From: Nematopogon swammerdamellus
Taxonomy: Eukaryota > Arthropoda > Insecta > Lepidoptera > Adelidae
NCBI GenBank assembly: GCA_946902875.1
Contig: OX336349.1
Location: 10,005,891 to 10,069,890, forward strand
Reading direction: 5' to 3'
DNA length: 64,000 bases
Within the stretch, counting starts at the first letter, position 1. The number at the start of each line of letters is the position of its first letter. The notes under the pieces are model-generated. The model saw nothing but the letters and a program-made list of their open reading frames with translations. It ran no database searches and was not told where the DNA came from. This document shows positions 31,860-44,056 of the stretch, one piece after another. The translations under genes and the position numbers were made by a program.

Positions 31860-33511
31860 TAATAATAATTTCATACTGAAACTGTACAACAAATTTGATT
31901 TCAATCTAACCAATTCAGCTCGTAAACAGTGCTGTACTAGTAGAAAAAATATTGACAGACATTAAACAACACTTCACCCCAACAGCACCTGGTCTATCGA
32001 AAGCAAGCTGAATAATTTCACGCAGCGCGCGAAAGGCGTAAAGCGCGAAGGCAAACTTCCCTAAAATCGAGCCCTTTCGGTCAAAGTCCCCAAGGGACCG
32101 CCGAGAATTAACTTGAGCGGTAAACATGTGCCAGCCTTCTTTCAAACTCGTAAATTAAAAAAGTTTACACTGGGGACTTGGCACTGCGGTGCGAGGGTGT
32201 TGGGATGTTTGAACCGACTTTTCGCGTCGCGTCGGGGCGCGTCTACTGTTGTGGGAAAAGGTATACATTGAAGACATTCGCGAACGTTCATTTAGAGGCA
32301 TTTTTCAACCGACTTCCAAAAAGGAGGAGGTTCTCAATTCGTCTGTATGTTTTGGTTTTGTGTGTATGTTACTCTATTTCTTTTCATTCAATTTCAAAAT
32401 GTATTGTCGGAAAACATTAATTATACATTTGCAAACAATAAATAAGGACAATTTAACAAGACAAGTAAACTAAAGAGTCGACCCCTGCCCCTGTCTCTTG
32501 TCCTAGCCGTGCCGTGAGTCGCGTCATAGCCAGTAGTTGTTCTTTCGACGCATAGTACCAGATACGCACTAATTGACCAGTGTACCAATTTTTTTAGGTT
32601 AAATTTAAAATTTTATTTTCGTAATGATTTTAATTGTGGTATTTTATTGTGAGAATGTTATGCGACCCGACATGGATGACTAGCCTAGATTCATTGATTA
32701 TGATGATTGAATCATGATTTAATCAGGCACCGTATCAGGCAAACCTCGCGTTCATATGAAGCGATGTATGTAAACTAAACTGCAAAAAGTACTAGAGAAA
32801 AGTAGACTACATAAGATTAATTCTTGTGTACATAAATATTATTGAAAAAGCTTAAAAAATCTCACCCTTATTAAAGTTATGAAGGAGCTTCAGCAACAGC
32901 TTAAACAATTTTCATCGTCCGGCGTCCGTAATCTTACAGCGCTCGTCTTCTGACAAATTCATTATTCTTCAAAGAATCTGTCCGGGAACATCCTGTAACG
33001 ATGACGAATCAAAATTGCTTGAATTGAAACCGCGAGCCGCGGGCGACCATTGTCTCGAGAGGCAATTTCATAATTTCAACATCGAGGAACCTTCTTTCCA
33101 CATTTTTTTACTCTCTTCCAGAAGAAAAATGTTGTAAGTTGATGATAATATATACGTACAGCTTGTTTATCCAGTTGCATCTTTATATCTATCGTTTCGA
33201 AGGAACTGAAATATGTTTTTTATATTTATTACACTACTTGACATTAGTCCGCCTCCGAGCCGGACGGCCACCTCCTCGGGGTGAAAAAGGCTACGTCTGA
33301 CTGAAGTTTCGACCTTGAGCAGTCACCCAGTTCGGAAGGATTAAAAAAATTTATTGCGCTGAGAGAACTCGTAACCAATATTATGTTATTCCATGGTACG
33401 TACATATAGTAATTGATATATCAATCAATCAATCGTAAGGGATGGTCATGGAGTAAGTTACTTTGTTTTATGAGATACGGCGTTTGTACACTCTTTGTAT
33501 GATACTAAAAC
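31860..33511. other. Unassigned DNA with a solo terminal repeat
   Basis: 32308-32420 carries the end of the large inverted-repeat family (CGACTTCCAAAAAGGAGGAG then TCAATTCGTCTGTATG) on its own. The segments near 31990-32110 and 32990-33090 have balanced base composition but no supported exon. Confidence 0.4.
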
Positions 33512-33840
33512 TTTTTTTTTTATGGAAACTGACACGGTTGGCTACATCACCTACAACATCCGTGATGTGAGCCCATAACACCAGGTGAACTTGGTGCCAC
33601 GTCAGTGCTTCCCTTCGCTCGTGCCGGCTACACTGAACTGGACGGAAAACACAAACTATTTACATAGCCGTTTCGACGAACATTTCATTCAGTACGGTGG
33701 TACCGACCCGGACGGGGTAAACCCTACCACCTAGTAAAAAAAAATAAGAAGGGAGTCATATCCCTTAGTCGCCTTTTACGACATACACGGGGCGAGATGC
33801 AGTGGGGCTATTCTTTTAAAGTACCGGCCCCACACGGTAC
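33512..33840 (-). mobile_element. Chimeric SINE, second copy, inverted
   Basis: Read on minus: GTACCGTGTGGGGCCGGTAC head, GACTAAGGGATATGACTCCC junction, then the body and an A-run (plus T-run at 33512). A T/A-rich insertion of a few bases sits just after the junction (33738-33750). Confidence 0.85.
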
Positions 33841-33851
33841 AAACTAAATTA

Positions 33852-34530
33852 TTAGGGTTCCGTAGTCAACAAGGAACCCTTATAGTTTCGCCATGTCCGT
33901 CCGTCTGTCCGTCTGTCCGTCTGTCCGTCCGTCTGTCTGTCCGCGGCTTAGCTCAGATACCCTTAGTACTAGAAAGTTGTAAGTTGGTATGGGTATATAA
34001 ATTAATAACGCCGACAAAGTGGTAAAATAAAAAAATTTAAATAATTTTTTTAGGGTACCTCCCCTACACGTAAAGTAGGGATGAATTTTTTTTTTCACGT
34101 CTACCCCATCGTTTGGGGTGTCGTTGGATAGGTCTTTTGAAAATATTGCGGGTTTGTGAAAAAGCTTTTTTCGATTTAGGGATCCGTTTGCGAATTATTA
34201 AGCTTTAAGTGCTAATTTTTGTTAGAGTCATGTGTCCCCCCCCCCCCCCTGCCAGCTAAACGGTTGTTATTAGATATGTGAAAAATTCGCAGCAGTAGTA
34301 TATATACCGAAATTAAAAGGAAAACTATCACAGCTAAGTAGGCTGTACAGGTTGACGAGTAATAGTCGTCCAACTTATAAAATGTACGGACGACAGCCAT
34401 CATTTCATTAACATTCATTTATTTCCCTTACAAAATTATACAAATAATCAAATAATTTATTTTGATAGGTTTCCGCAAATACGGCACCCTACACTGCGCG
34501 TGGCCCGACACGCACTTGGCCGCTTTTTTA
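33852..34530. repeat. Microsatellite-associated repeat, variant
   Basis: Opens TAGGGTTCCGTAGTCAACAA with a GTCC/GTCT microsatellite at 33895-33945 and closes with CACGCACTTGGCCGC. It includes a C13 run at 34236-34248. The ends recall repeat M but the middle differs. Confidence 0.6.
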
Positions 34531-36152
34531 GAAATCTTTTCTGTATGTATGTATGTATGTTCCTCCATAACTCTTAAACCGATCATCCGAATTCGATGAA
34601 ACTTAGTTTATGCCCATTTAACTATACGGGACACAGGATAGGCTAAATAAAATGTTGTTCTGGTTACGCTAAGATGTGGCTCTCATACAAACTGAATTGT
34701 TCCGCCCGCCGAAATAAAGGTACGGTAGCGGGCTTACTTACTTTCTTCTTTTTAAATACGAATTTCTCGCAAGCGAAGCCGCGGGCAAAAGCTATAAGTA
34801 ATAAACAAATTCCAAGATTTACAAAAATTCAAACGTAGCATATTAATCTCCAAAGCATTTCTAGTCCGTAACTGAAAACATAATTTGTTCAATCGTGTAT
34901 TTATATTCAATTGGAGGTGTTTCTAATTTACCCATCAAAAGCTTGAAGCTGTGTAGACACGCAGATTGAATTTACTATACAGATATGCGATAGCGATATG
35001 ATAAAATTTTGAATTTTATAAACTAAATCACCGTTCAATAAATGCAGCAACGAGCATTGCGCCAAGTGGGCTAGTGTGAAAATAATCGCAGCATCGCAGC
35101 TACTGGCACGGATTCGGTCGGATTGTCATGAGTGCCCGTAGCCAGTGCAGTGCCAAACTCGATCTCAATGACGGCACAGTTCGATTCCAACACTTATTAC
35201 AATACTAACGACAATCCAACTACCGATTTCCAATCCACCCAATATCTTAACAAAGTTATTGTCCCCATCTCAATTAGGACAATTATTGCGATCATCTTCG
35301 TCGTCAACGACCTAAATACATTTGATGTACAAGGTAATCTAGTCTTTATTGCATATGTACACAGTTTAAATTAGAGGAATAGGGGAGCGGACTATAGTCA
35401 TTTGGTTCGCAGTACGACAATTAGCGAGGTCATAAACTTAGCAAATTGTCGCCAAGCCTCAATGGAAAGCCATTTTGGGTGCGTTCCAAATTCGGATTTT
35501 GTGCAGTTAGTTTGTGTGAGGTGGAGTGCTGTCCTTTGTTCTTGCTTGCTCAATTTCGTTAGGTTAAACTGAATCGGTTGATGTCTAGTCATAGATACAT
35601 GAATACCATCACGCTGTATCCCGACAATCGGGGTAAGAAGAGTAAACAGTGTTATGCTGCAAGAACTTCTGGATTACACCACAACACGGAACAAGTCAGC
35701 AAGATTATAAGCAGCAAGAAGGCACAAAGTCAGATTACCTACCTACAATACCTCGCATGGCTTTGAAAGGCATCGCATGGCATTGCCGAGGTGAGACGTG
35801 GCTCCTTTAGAACAGCATCTTGTCTTTACCTTGTAGATGTAATATTTGGTTATAATAAATATCTGTAAAAAAAAATTTTTTAATTTTTTTTTAATTCGAT
35901 ATTATGACGGTAATATAGATGGCGATCACTGTTAGGGATATGATTGTAAACCCCAGAATGGCATGGGGTCTTAATTTAGCAGGTACACATTATGGGTAAA
36001 AACTGTAGGTACTTCAACTAAATGTATACTTGGAATCCTAATACTTAGTGCGAGAACTACGAACTCATTACTTCGACCCACTTCTGTCTTCCATTTCTTC
36101 CGTCGAGCTATCGCTTTTCTAACGTGCACTTTAAAATTTAATATTTTAATAT
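34531..36152. other. Repeat scraps; no gene seen
   Basis: 34535-34795 looks like a generic dispersed repeat (ATGT microsatellite, GCGAAGCCGCGGGCAAAAGC end). 35609-35725 is a decayed minus-strand repeat Z end. The ORF at 35132-35374 has no motif or splice support. Confidence 0.4.
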
Positions 36153-36158
36153 TTTATT
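36153..36158 (-). terminator. Poly(A) signal AATAAA for the exon at 36293
   Basis: AATAAA on the minus strand, 135 nt beyond the stop at 36293. Confidence 0.45.
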
Positions 36159-36292
36159 TAATATAATAATAATCTTCTATTCTTATAATTTTTTTTTTCA
36201 AATAGAAGCACATTGTTATAACCGTAATTGTATAACCTACAGGTACGAAACCAATAACGTAAATTTTTCAAGAGAAAGTGAATATGCTTCAT

Positions 36293-36493
36293 TCAAAGGA
36301 GCCCTCGTAATATACGAGAAAATTCATATAGCATGAGTATATCGTACATGAAGTCGTAAAGCCGGTCGAAGGATGCATTTAAATCATTCAGCGGGGAAGG
36401 AGGTCGACTCATTGAGGACCTACGCCGCGTAGGCTGCGTAATGTCCTCGGGAAGCACGCCACGCTTGATATACCACCTACATACCTGTACATC
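36293..36493 (-). CDS. 3'-terminal coding exon of an unidentified gene
   Basis: Acceptor TTATTTCCTCAG at 36494-36505, then 66 codons in phase 0 and TGA. The peptide begins DVQVCRWYIKRGVLPEDITQ, has an Arg/Ser/Pro-rich middle (RRRSSMSRPPSP) and a hydrophobic, Tyr-rich end (YDFMYDILMLYEF). It looks like real protein rather than repeat translation and is followed by AATAAA. An ATG in the same frame 17 codons upstream (36544) could give an 83-residue single-exon ORF, but the acceptor argues for a terminal exon. No upstream exon could be tied to it; nearby DNA to the right is repeat. Family not recognised. Confidence 0.5.
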   Translation of the reverse strand, partial: DVQVCRWYIKRGVLPEDITQPTRRRSSMSRPPSPLNDLNASFDRLYDFMYDILMLYEFSRILRGLL

Positions 36494-36676
36494 CTGAGGA
36501 AATAACGCAGGTACACGTACATATGAAACATTTATAAAAATCATGTGAAAATTACATTTTTAAATGGCTTTTATTGGATAAGTCAGCCACACATCGAAAT
36601 AAAATTCTATCCACAGCAAAGATACAGGAAGGCCAAAAATACCCAAAGTTGCTTCGAGAAAAAAAAAAAAAGTTTT

Positions 36677-38802
36677 AAAAAACATAAAACCGACTTCCTA
36701 AAAAAAGTAAAACTAAAAAACTATTTAAAATAAAAATATAAAAACCGCCTTCAAAAATATATGAAATAAAAACCTAAAAAAAAAACGAACCCTAGAGTTG
36801 AAGGCGGTGCTAAAAAGGCTACACAAATCACAAAGGATATTATCATCCACTCATGTTTTCTTTCATGCATCATTTTTGCTTGCTTTAGCACCGCCTTCAA
36901 CTCTAGGGTTCGTTTTTTTTTTAGGTTTTTATTTCATATATTTTTGAAGGCGGTTTTTATATTTTTATTTTAAATAGTTTTTTAGTTTACTTTTTTTAGG
37001 AAGTCGGTTTTATGTTTTTTAAAACTTTTTTTTTATTTCACAGTTTTTTTTAGTAATTTTTTGCTATTAATGTACTCGGCGGAATCGCTCGGCCTTCGGC
37101 CTCGCGATTCCGCCTCGCTATCCAATCCGATCTTGACCCAATTAAAATAGGACCACGTCAGCTTCGATAGCTCAGTGGTGCAGACAGTCAACTGTCGCTA
37201 TTGAATTTTAAGCAACGCTGGGTGCGGTCAGTACTTAGATGGGTACCGCTGACCGTTGGAGGCTGACCAAGGTTCGGATTCCTCGTAAAACTGTAAGTCC
37301 CTTCCCTCGTAATCTTACTTGGTGGTAGGGTTTAACCTTCCCGGGTTGGTACCACCGCACTGAATTAAACGTCGGTCGAAACGGCTATGTAAATAGTTTG
37401 TGTTTTCCGACCAGTTCAGTGTAGTCAGCACGATCAAAGGGGGAAGCACTGACATGGCACTGGTGTTATGGGCTGACATCACGGACGTTGTAGGTGATGT
37501 TGCAGAACTTAGTAGAATGGACAGACATAAACGTGTTACGGAAGCCTACTTTTATTATAAAATAACCGTCGGAGGACCTTGGTTGAAAATTGTAAAATTT
37601 AGTAGAACGGATAGACATGCATATGTTACGGAACCCTACATTCATTTTGCAGAACTTAGTAGAATGGACAGACATAAACGTGTTACGGAACCCTACTTAA
37701 CAGTTGCACTCCGGGAGTGCCGGCAGATCCCGTGCCACTCTAACTTAACCCTTAACGCAATGACTTAAGGTTTCATTTTAAAAATGACGCTGACGCGATG
37801 TCGCGAGTTATACATTTTTACCCACCTAAAAAAGTGCCAAGAGCCGCTAAAGAAGTTTTCACTTCAAAAACCTCAGGGTTATCCCCTTTCAAATAAAAAA
37901 AAAAAGAATTTTCAAAATCGGCCCACAATTGACGGAGTAATCGCGTAACAAACATCCAAAAAAAGAAAACATACCGTCGAATTGAGAATCTCTTAGGTCT
38001 AAAGTAAATTTCTCGTGAAGACAAATGCAACGAGCCCAAACACGATGGGTTTATCATGTGTAGTTTAGGAGTTCCTATGGCCACCTTCTGTCTCCATCAT
38101 CAAACCAGCTCGATGGTACTCGGTACAGTAGGTACCGGCCAGGTACCATAATAAATTAAGCGCCGGTCGGAAAAGATAAAAAATTTCAAATTTAGAATAT
38201 TCATGAAACAAGGGTCCGAATATGTATCACTAGTATATCGATTCATGTATTTCAACAGGACAGAGAAAATTTCAAAATATTAGGTATTTAATACTTTTTA
38301 GTTTTTTGTTTTTTTGTTTTTTGGAAATCGGTTTAATATTTTTTAAAACAGTTTTTATTTCATTCTTTTTAGTAATATTACATAAAAAAGAATAATCGAA
38401 ATCGAATAATCGAAATCGATTGAAGTGGTACAGAATTATTCGCCATATGTGTCAGACTGCAAATTGCTGAATAAGTCCACATCACAAATGTTTTGCTGAA
38501 GGTTACCACACACCATACTAATTTATCAAAGTGAAAATTGCCGAAAACGACCACATCACAAGTTTTGCTGAAGGTAACCACACACCATAGTATTATGCTG
38601 ATTTTTCGAAAACCACTGAACCAATTTCGATAAAATTGAAATGGGACCACCTCGGAAGTATGACCTAACTAACAAAAAAAGAATTTTCTAAATCGGCCCT
38701 CAATTGACGGAGAAATCGTGTTACAAACATACAAAAAAAAAAAAAAAAAAAAAAAACATGCAGACGTATTGAGAACCTCCTCCTTTTTTGGAAGTCGGTT
38801 AA
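36677..38802 (-). repeat. Right arm of the large inverted duplication
   Basis: Mirror image of 27336-29469, ending GGAAGTCGGTTAA at 38802. Differences from the left arm are mainly homopolymer lengths (an A23 run at 38733-38756) and a few substitutions. No clear target duplication flanks the pair: the left outer flank is TGTGATTA and the right is TGATGGC. Confidence 0.92.
37157..37502 (+). mobile_element. SINE inside the right arm
   Basis: Copy of the SINE at 28643-28988. The head GTCAGCTTCGATAGCTCAGT has the tRNA A-box-like motif, followed by AAGCAACGCTGGGTGCGGTC of the 5S segment. It ends abruptly at GGTGATGT, before the tail. Confidence 0.85.
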
Positions 38803-38983
38803 TGATGGCACGGTCGTGTTTGCCCGACTTGGCTGGGGCACAGCCATGCCCCCAGATAAAAGTAACTATTCTGATTTGTTCTGTACGACTAGGAGGTACG
38901 ATAATCTGTATTTTCTAATGCATTAAAAAACAACTCATATAATTTCGATCAAGCATTTAGATTAGGTAGGTACCTACATTTCC

Positions 38984-39284
38984 CGTATCCCGACAATCGG
39001 GGTAAGCAGTGTAATCGGAGTTGTGCTGCAGGTACTATTTTAAATTATAGCACAACACCGACCACCACGTTTAGCAAGTATTCGGACAAGATAACTATCA
39101 AGGAGCAAGTAAGGCACGAAGACCCAGCCCCTCATGACTCGGTGGAAGGACCGCTCCAAGGCGAGAGGTAGCTAGCCTGTCGTCCTTTAGCACGGCATCT
39201 TGTTCTTATCCCTTAGTCGCCTTTTCATGCACGAGGAGAGATGCAGTGGGGCTATTATTTTTAAGTACCGGCCCCACATGGTAC
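38984..39284 (-). repeat. Repeat Z, full length
   Basis: From TCCCGACAATCGGGGTAAGC to CCGGCCCCACATGGTACC. Both the 3' hairpin and the 5' head are intact. Confidence 0.78.
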
Positions 39285-39300
39285 CTTCAGGTACCTTTTT

Positions 39301-39950
39301 AACCCCCGACGAAAAAAGAGGGGTTGGTAGGTAAAGGAAGGGACGCACCTGTTCTTTGCTGATTGTGTGAGTGTGGGCAAGAGGGCCCTGGATCCCTTAT
39401 AACCTGCTGTGTTGCGGAGTCGGGTGAGTGCTCGAAATCCTCGATCGGCGGTGCCCACGCAGCTGTGGTGTCCAGGCCTGGACGGGGGGGTTACACCGAG
39501 ACGAGTCCTCTGGTTTGCACTCGATTGAACACTTGGGGTGATTCTTGAAGCCCGTGCGTGGCACATTCGCTTTTGCGACACTTTTCTTCAGGAAAATAAT
39601 AGCTCTTAACGTGGTGCCTCAGCAACGAACTTTTTTCGACTCATAGTTTTTTCTTCTGGTGCGAAGATTGGAGAGGAAAGGGAGGGTAAGCGGTAAAAAC
39701 TACAGTGTAGGCGGGAAATTTGAATGCCAACTGGCGATCTTTACAAACGGGGTGTTATCAGTTTAACGTGTGTGAGGGTGTATGTGTGTAAGGGTGTGTC
39801 TGTCTGTGGCATCAAAGCTCCCAAACGGATGGACCGATTTGGATGCAGTTTTCTTTATTAGAAAGCTGGTCTAGTCGGGATGGTTCTTAGCTATGTTTAT
39901 AATGAAGTAATCGAGTAATTAGGAAATCAAAAAATTTATTATCTTAAAAA
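39301..39950. repeat. Dispersed repeat split by a ~425-bp insertion
   Basis: 39301-39323 (AACCCCCGACGAAAAAAGAG) and 39749-39950 (GGTGTTATCAGTTTAACGTG onward) look like one repeat, familiar from moth genomes, interrupted by 39324-39748. The insert is GC-rich and has a ~100-codon minus-strand frame without recognised motifs. Insert identity unknown. Confidence 0.5.
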
Positions 39951-40650
39951 GTTGACTGATTTGCATGCGGTTTTTTTTTAAAAGCTTGAAATAAAAGTTA
40001 TTATAATGAACAGTGTCGTTACAATTTCTTGTCTCTTGAAATACAATCACTTGTAGTGATTATGCACGGCCAGCAATGCTCCTTCAAACTGTACCGCAAA
40101 ACGTTGGCCGCGTCCGAATAAAACGTTTGATAGTCGTGCCCCTAAATCATAGATGTCTCTACGAAGATTGTCACTAGAGGGCGCTCTACCGCATTCAACT
40201 CACGTGCGGCGAGAGATTCCGTTAGAGCTCTCCTCCTCGACTTGCACAAGAGGTTCTCGCCTTGCGGTGTGAGAAACTTCCGTGCTGACGTATCGACAAT
40301 CCGTGATATTTGTGGAGTGCGAGGCTTTAAGGAAAATACGCAAAGAAATATGACATTTCAGGGGAATTCGCCGCCTTAAAAAGAAAATTTCAAGTAATAT
40401 GTTGCAGATAGTGTCGAATTATAATCTTGACACTGAAGTGCGGATAAAAAGCATTGAAGAACAGCCAATTAAATAGATACTTTTAATGTGTACATGCCGG
40501 GAAGGATCATACGAGATTTTACGCTCAAGGCCGTATACATTAGAGCGTACTCGCATATTGCCTATTATTAGTAGGTATTGATTACGATCAAATCAGTAAA
40601 GTCGTTCTCCAGTCTTACTCGGGCGACCGTAATCAATCGTATTCATAGAT

Positions 40651-40955
40651 AAAAACCGGCCAAGTGCGAGTCGAACTCGCGCACCGAGGGTTCCGTATCG
40701 CCATGTCATGTTCCGCGCTGCTTCATAAGGTTTCAGGTAGATGGCGCGCATACACTTTTTAGTTTCTTGTATGGGGACCCCGTGATTTTTTTTACTTTTT
40801 CTTATTTGTTTTTATATCGGCCATAACAACACATATTCTGTGAAAATTTCAACGGGCTACCTATGTATTACGGTTCAAGAGATACAGCCCTCGGACAGAC
40901 AGACAGAGTAGGCTTAGTAATAGGTTCCCGTACGACGGACACGGAACTCTAAAAA
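40651..40955 (+). repeat. Microsatellite-associated repeat M with long 5' end
   Basis: Begins AAAAACCGGCCAAGTGCGAG, passes CATATTCTGTGAAAATTTCA, a short GACAGACAGACAGA, and ends GGACACGGAACTCTAAAAA. It shows that the CGGCCAAGTGCGAG end belongs to this family. Confidence 0.72.
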
Positions 40956-43870
40956 TATTGTCAACATATTCTTGCTGCTTGCGTTCCATTAATCATACGC
41001 ACTGATAAGTAATGCAAATGATGCGAACTTGGTATGCAAAATTTACTTCGAGTCATAAGGATTTTGCGCTGAGCCGAGATTATTGTGAGTAGAAACTGTG
41101 AGTCTCAACCATTGTCTATGTATGCCAAATTACAACTTGAGGCCGAGTTTTTGCCGAGCTGCGACAGAATTATTTTATATACGGGCGGGCCTCAGTTTCA
41201 TGTTTCATTTGTGCCACTACAGTTGGAAACATTGTATTTATAGCCGAAGTCATAAGGTCAATCAAAATATATTCAGTGTGATTAATAATATATGTATAAA
41301 TTCACCCAGCTAAAGCTGCGAAGCTACTTAAATTCTTCAACAACATTATCGCCAAATGTCTATTTTGAAACTTCGCAAAATAATTTCAATTCAACTTGCA
41401 TTTCGTTCCTTCACTTTGCGAGATCACTTCAATTCGAAACTTTATCACAACGAAACATTTATGCTATGCGACATCACGGCATAACTTACGAACAATTAGT
41501 TCCCTTAAATCAAAGTTTCTCTTTATTCGTCTTCCGGCTACGTTAGCGAGAAAGGTATCCGCACCAATTATACGAGACTATCTCGGCTCAACTGTAGAAA
41601 GTTGAAAACTTTATTCGCCCCGCGCTCTATTTAATTTTATTATTGGCCCACAGTGCAGATGGTGCCGCCGCGCCTCCTTAGGCGTTTTCGATCGAAGCCG
41701 TGGGCACTTTTCGAGTTGAAAGACTTCTAGCTATCGTTCAATAAACTTTATTAATTCCTATTGCTCGCTCTTGCAAGAATAATAATGTAATTATACGCGT
41801 GTCTAAAAATGAACGCTTCTCCGTATTATTTTTTTTTGTACATAGAAACAAAGAATGTGAAATTGTGTTTTCTTAATTTCAAATATAATTACTTTAGAGA
41901 AAAAATTGGATTTAACACTTTTTCATTTGTAGTTACAGTGTTCTATTATCATGTAAATGTTTTCAGCTTGTACAAGTTATTTAAATTCTAAAACTTTCAT
42001 TTAAAGTATGAAGTTGGATGTAATTAGTTGTTATGAGAACGAACAACAAAAGCAGATATCGTTTGGATAATCAAAAATAGGCTTCCGTATGGATACGGAA
42101 CCGTAAACATTCCACGAAAGAAAATATTAATATAATTCCAGTACGAAATCACAGATGGCGCACGGCTCGTCGACGACGAGCGCCATCTCTGAGCGGGAGC
42201 TGGAACGTGGAAGAGAATCTCTGAAATAAAATTATCCACGTGCACGTCCTCCCGAAAGAGGTTCTCGTCTGTGCTGGAATTGCCTTTCAGTTATTCACTT
42301 GTAGACGCGAATCAAAGATAGATGGCGGTAGTACCAACATTTCTGCATTCTGTGGAAACATGAAACCGCAGATACAAATTCAGTAAATTATAATGTTTGC
42401 AGTGCAAAGGTTCAAACATTTTTATATTTTAGAAAATCTTTTTGCCGCGAATTACTTACGGTATTACAGTGAATCCATTGCGCAATGTTTTAGTATTCGA
42501 ACGAGGGTAAATCATTTTAAATCATAACAAATTCACTGCACAAATGCACGAACGATTGCAACAAACGTTGCCTACTAATGGAATGAATTAACTTACGTTC
42601 ACGAAATGTCAACAAATTATCTTCTTGATAAATGTATTTGCGGTTTAGGCGTTTATTATTATTGTTTTATGTTTTACTGTTTAACTTCGCCTAAAGCACT
42701 AGACAGAAGTCGTACAAAGCGAAGCAACTTGCTATTTTAACCGTAGAATTACGCTACATTTTATAAATTACTTTTTCCTTTGAAAATTCCAATTACCCCT
42801 AGGAAACTTTCACTATAGTCATAATTCCAGATTTCCTGAAGGTACCTACTCCTTCCACCAAACTGAAGGTACCAAAATTTAATAACTTTGTTCAGTCGAA
42901 GGGTCGGCACCGGTTATTAAAAAAGGGCACGGAAGGGTCTGTGGCGTACATTAAAACCCTTAAGAGGAATTATCCCGTCCCAAATATGGAAAAGATTTAT
43001 CCGCCCACTTATATTATTACAACCCGCGCCCAAAGAAAAATCCCTCAAATGCAAGAGTAAAGTTGTTGAGTACCGCTTTAATCCCTACAAGTCGGTCAAT
43101 TATAACAAAATAATATTTAATTTTTTCTTATAATTGACGGTAATGTTATTTGTTGAGGCTACGCTAGTATTAAAATATATTCGGTGATTGTAGTGAGCAA
43201 ATAAGTGTGTAGATACTTATATAATATTATAACCTAAGTATGTACGAGTACATGTATGTTTTTAAGTAAGTATTTACTATACATTTTCTGTTCCTTCACT
43301 AGATTGGTACCTACACGTAAACCTGAAAATATATAACAGAATATATTTCTAGGCGTAAAGAAATTCCAGGTTCGTATAGAAAAATATTTCACTTAAAAAA
43401 AGAAAAGAATAACCTTAAAATAATAATATTTATCCAGTTTTAGCTCCAGAATCACTCAGTTTCATATCTAACACCAGGACGCGCCGCCTGGCTACTGAGC
43501 TTGAGAAAATGTTCAAAAATAATGAATGCGAATATAAATAATTTCAAATGCTTACGCATTCAATCCCTAGAGATGTGAGTCCCGACGCGACGGATTTCCC
43601 GGCACCGCCTGCGGTTCGCGGTGGAACGCCCAGCGCGCTTTGCCGCTTCTAGTTTGCCACACACCAGAGTTACCACTTTGCCACCGTCTCGCCGCTTGCC
43701 CGACGTTGTCACACAGGGCCGTAGATACGTGTGACTGGTGCAAGGCAAACCTAAGGTAACATTATATTTCCACAGCCTTGCCGCTAAGGGTAGGATCTGA
43801 TTTCAAACCCTAAAAGTCTACTTGTTGATGTTTTTGATGTAATCCGGTTTTGGTGACTAAATCAGAAGGA
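40956..43870. other. Long stretch with no supported gene
   Basis: Less repeat-dense than its surroundings. ORFs at 41098-41605 overlap in different frames and none is favoured. 42060-42110 is a decayed repeat M end (AGGCTTCCGTATGGATACGG). It may be intron or regulatory DNA. Confidence 0.4.
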
Positions 43871-43874
43871 CCAG

Positions 43875-44013
43875 TGGCCGTATTCTCTAACTTCCTACCG
43901 TCAACGTCGGTGACGCTGACTAGTTATGTCTCTGTCTAGTTCATATAATTAGACAGAGACATAACTAGTCAACGTCACCGACGTTGACGGTAGGACGTTA
44001 GAGAATACGGCCA
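43875..44013. mobile_element. 139-bp MITE hairpin
   Basis: Arms of ~62 bp: TGGCCGTATTCTCTAACTTC on the left and its complement (ending AGAATACGGCCA) on the right, with ACTAGTTATGTCTCTGTCTA near the loop. No ORF. Only a handful of mismatches, so probably young. Confidence 0.8.
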
Positions 44014-44056
44014 CAGGAGAACATGCCCTGACCGACCACCCATAAGGTTTAAGCGG

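Noticed and set aside
27336..38802. LTR retrotransposon with long terminal repeats
   Set aside because: The arms are inverted, not direct, and no gag, protease, integrase or primer-binding site was seen.
39261..39581. 106-codon minus-strand ORF as a host gene
   Set aside because: Spans the end of repeat Z and the unknown insert; no family motif.
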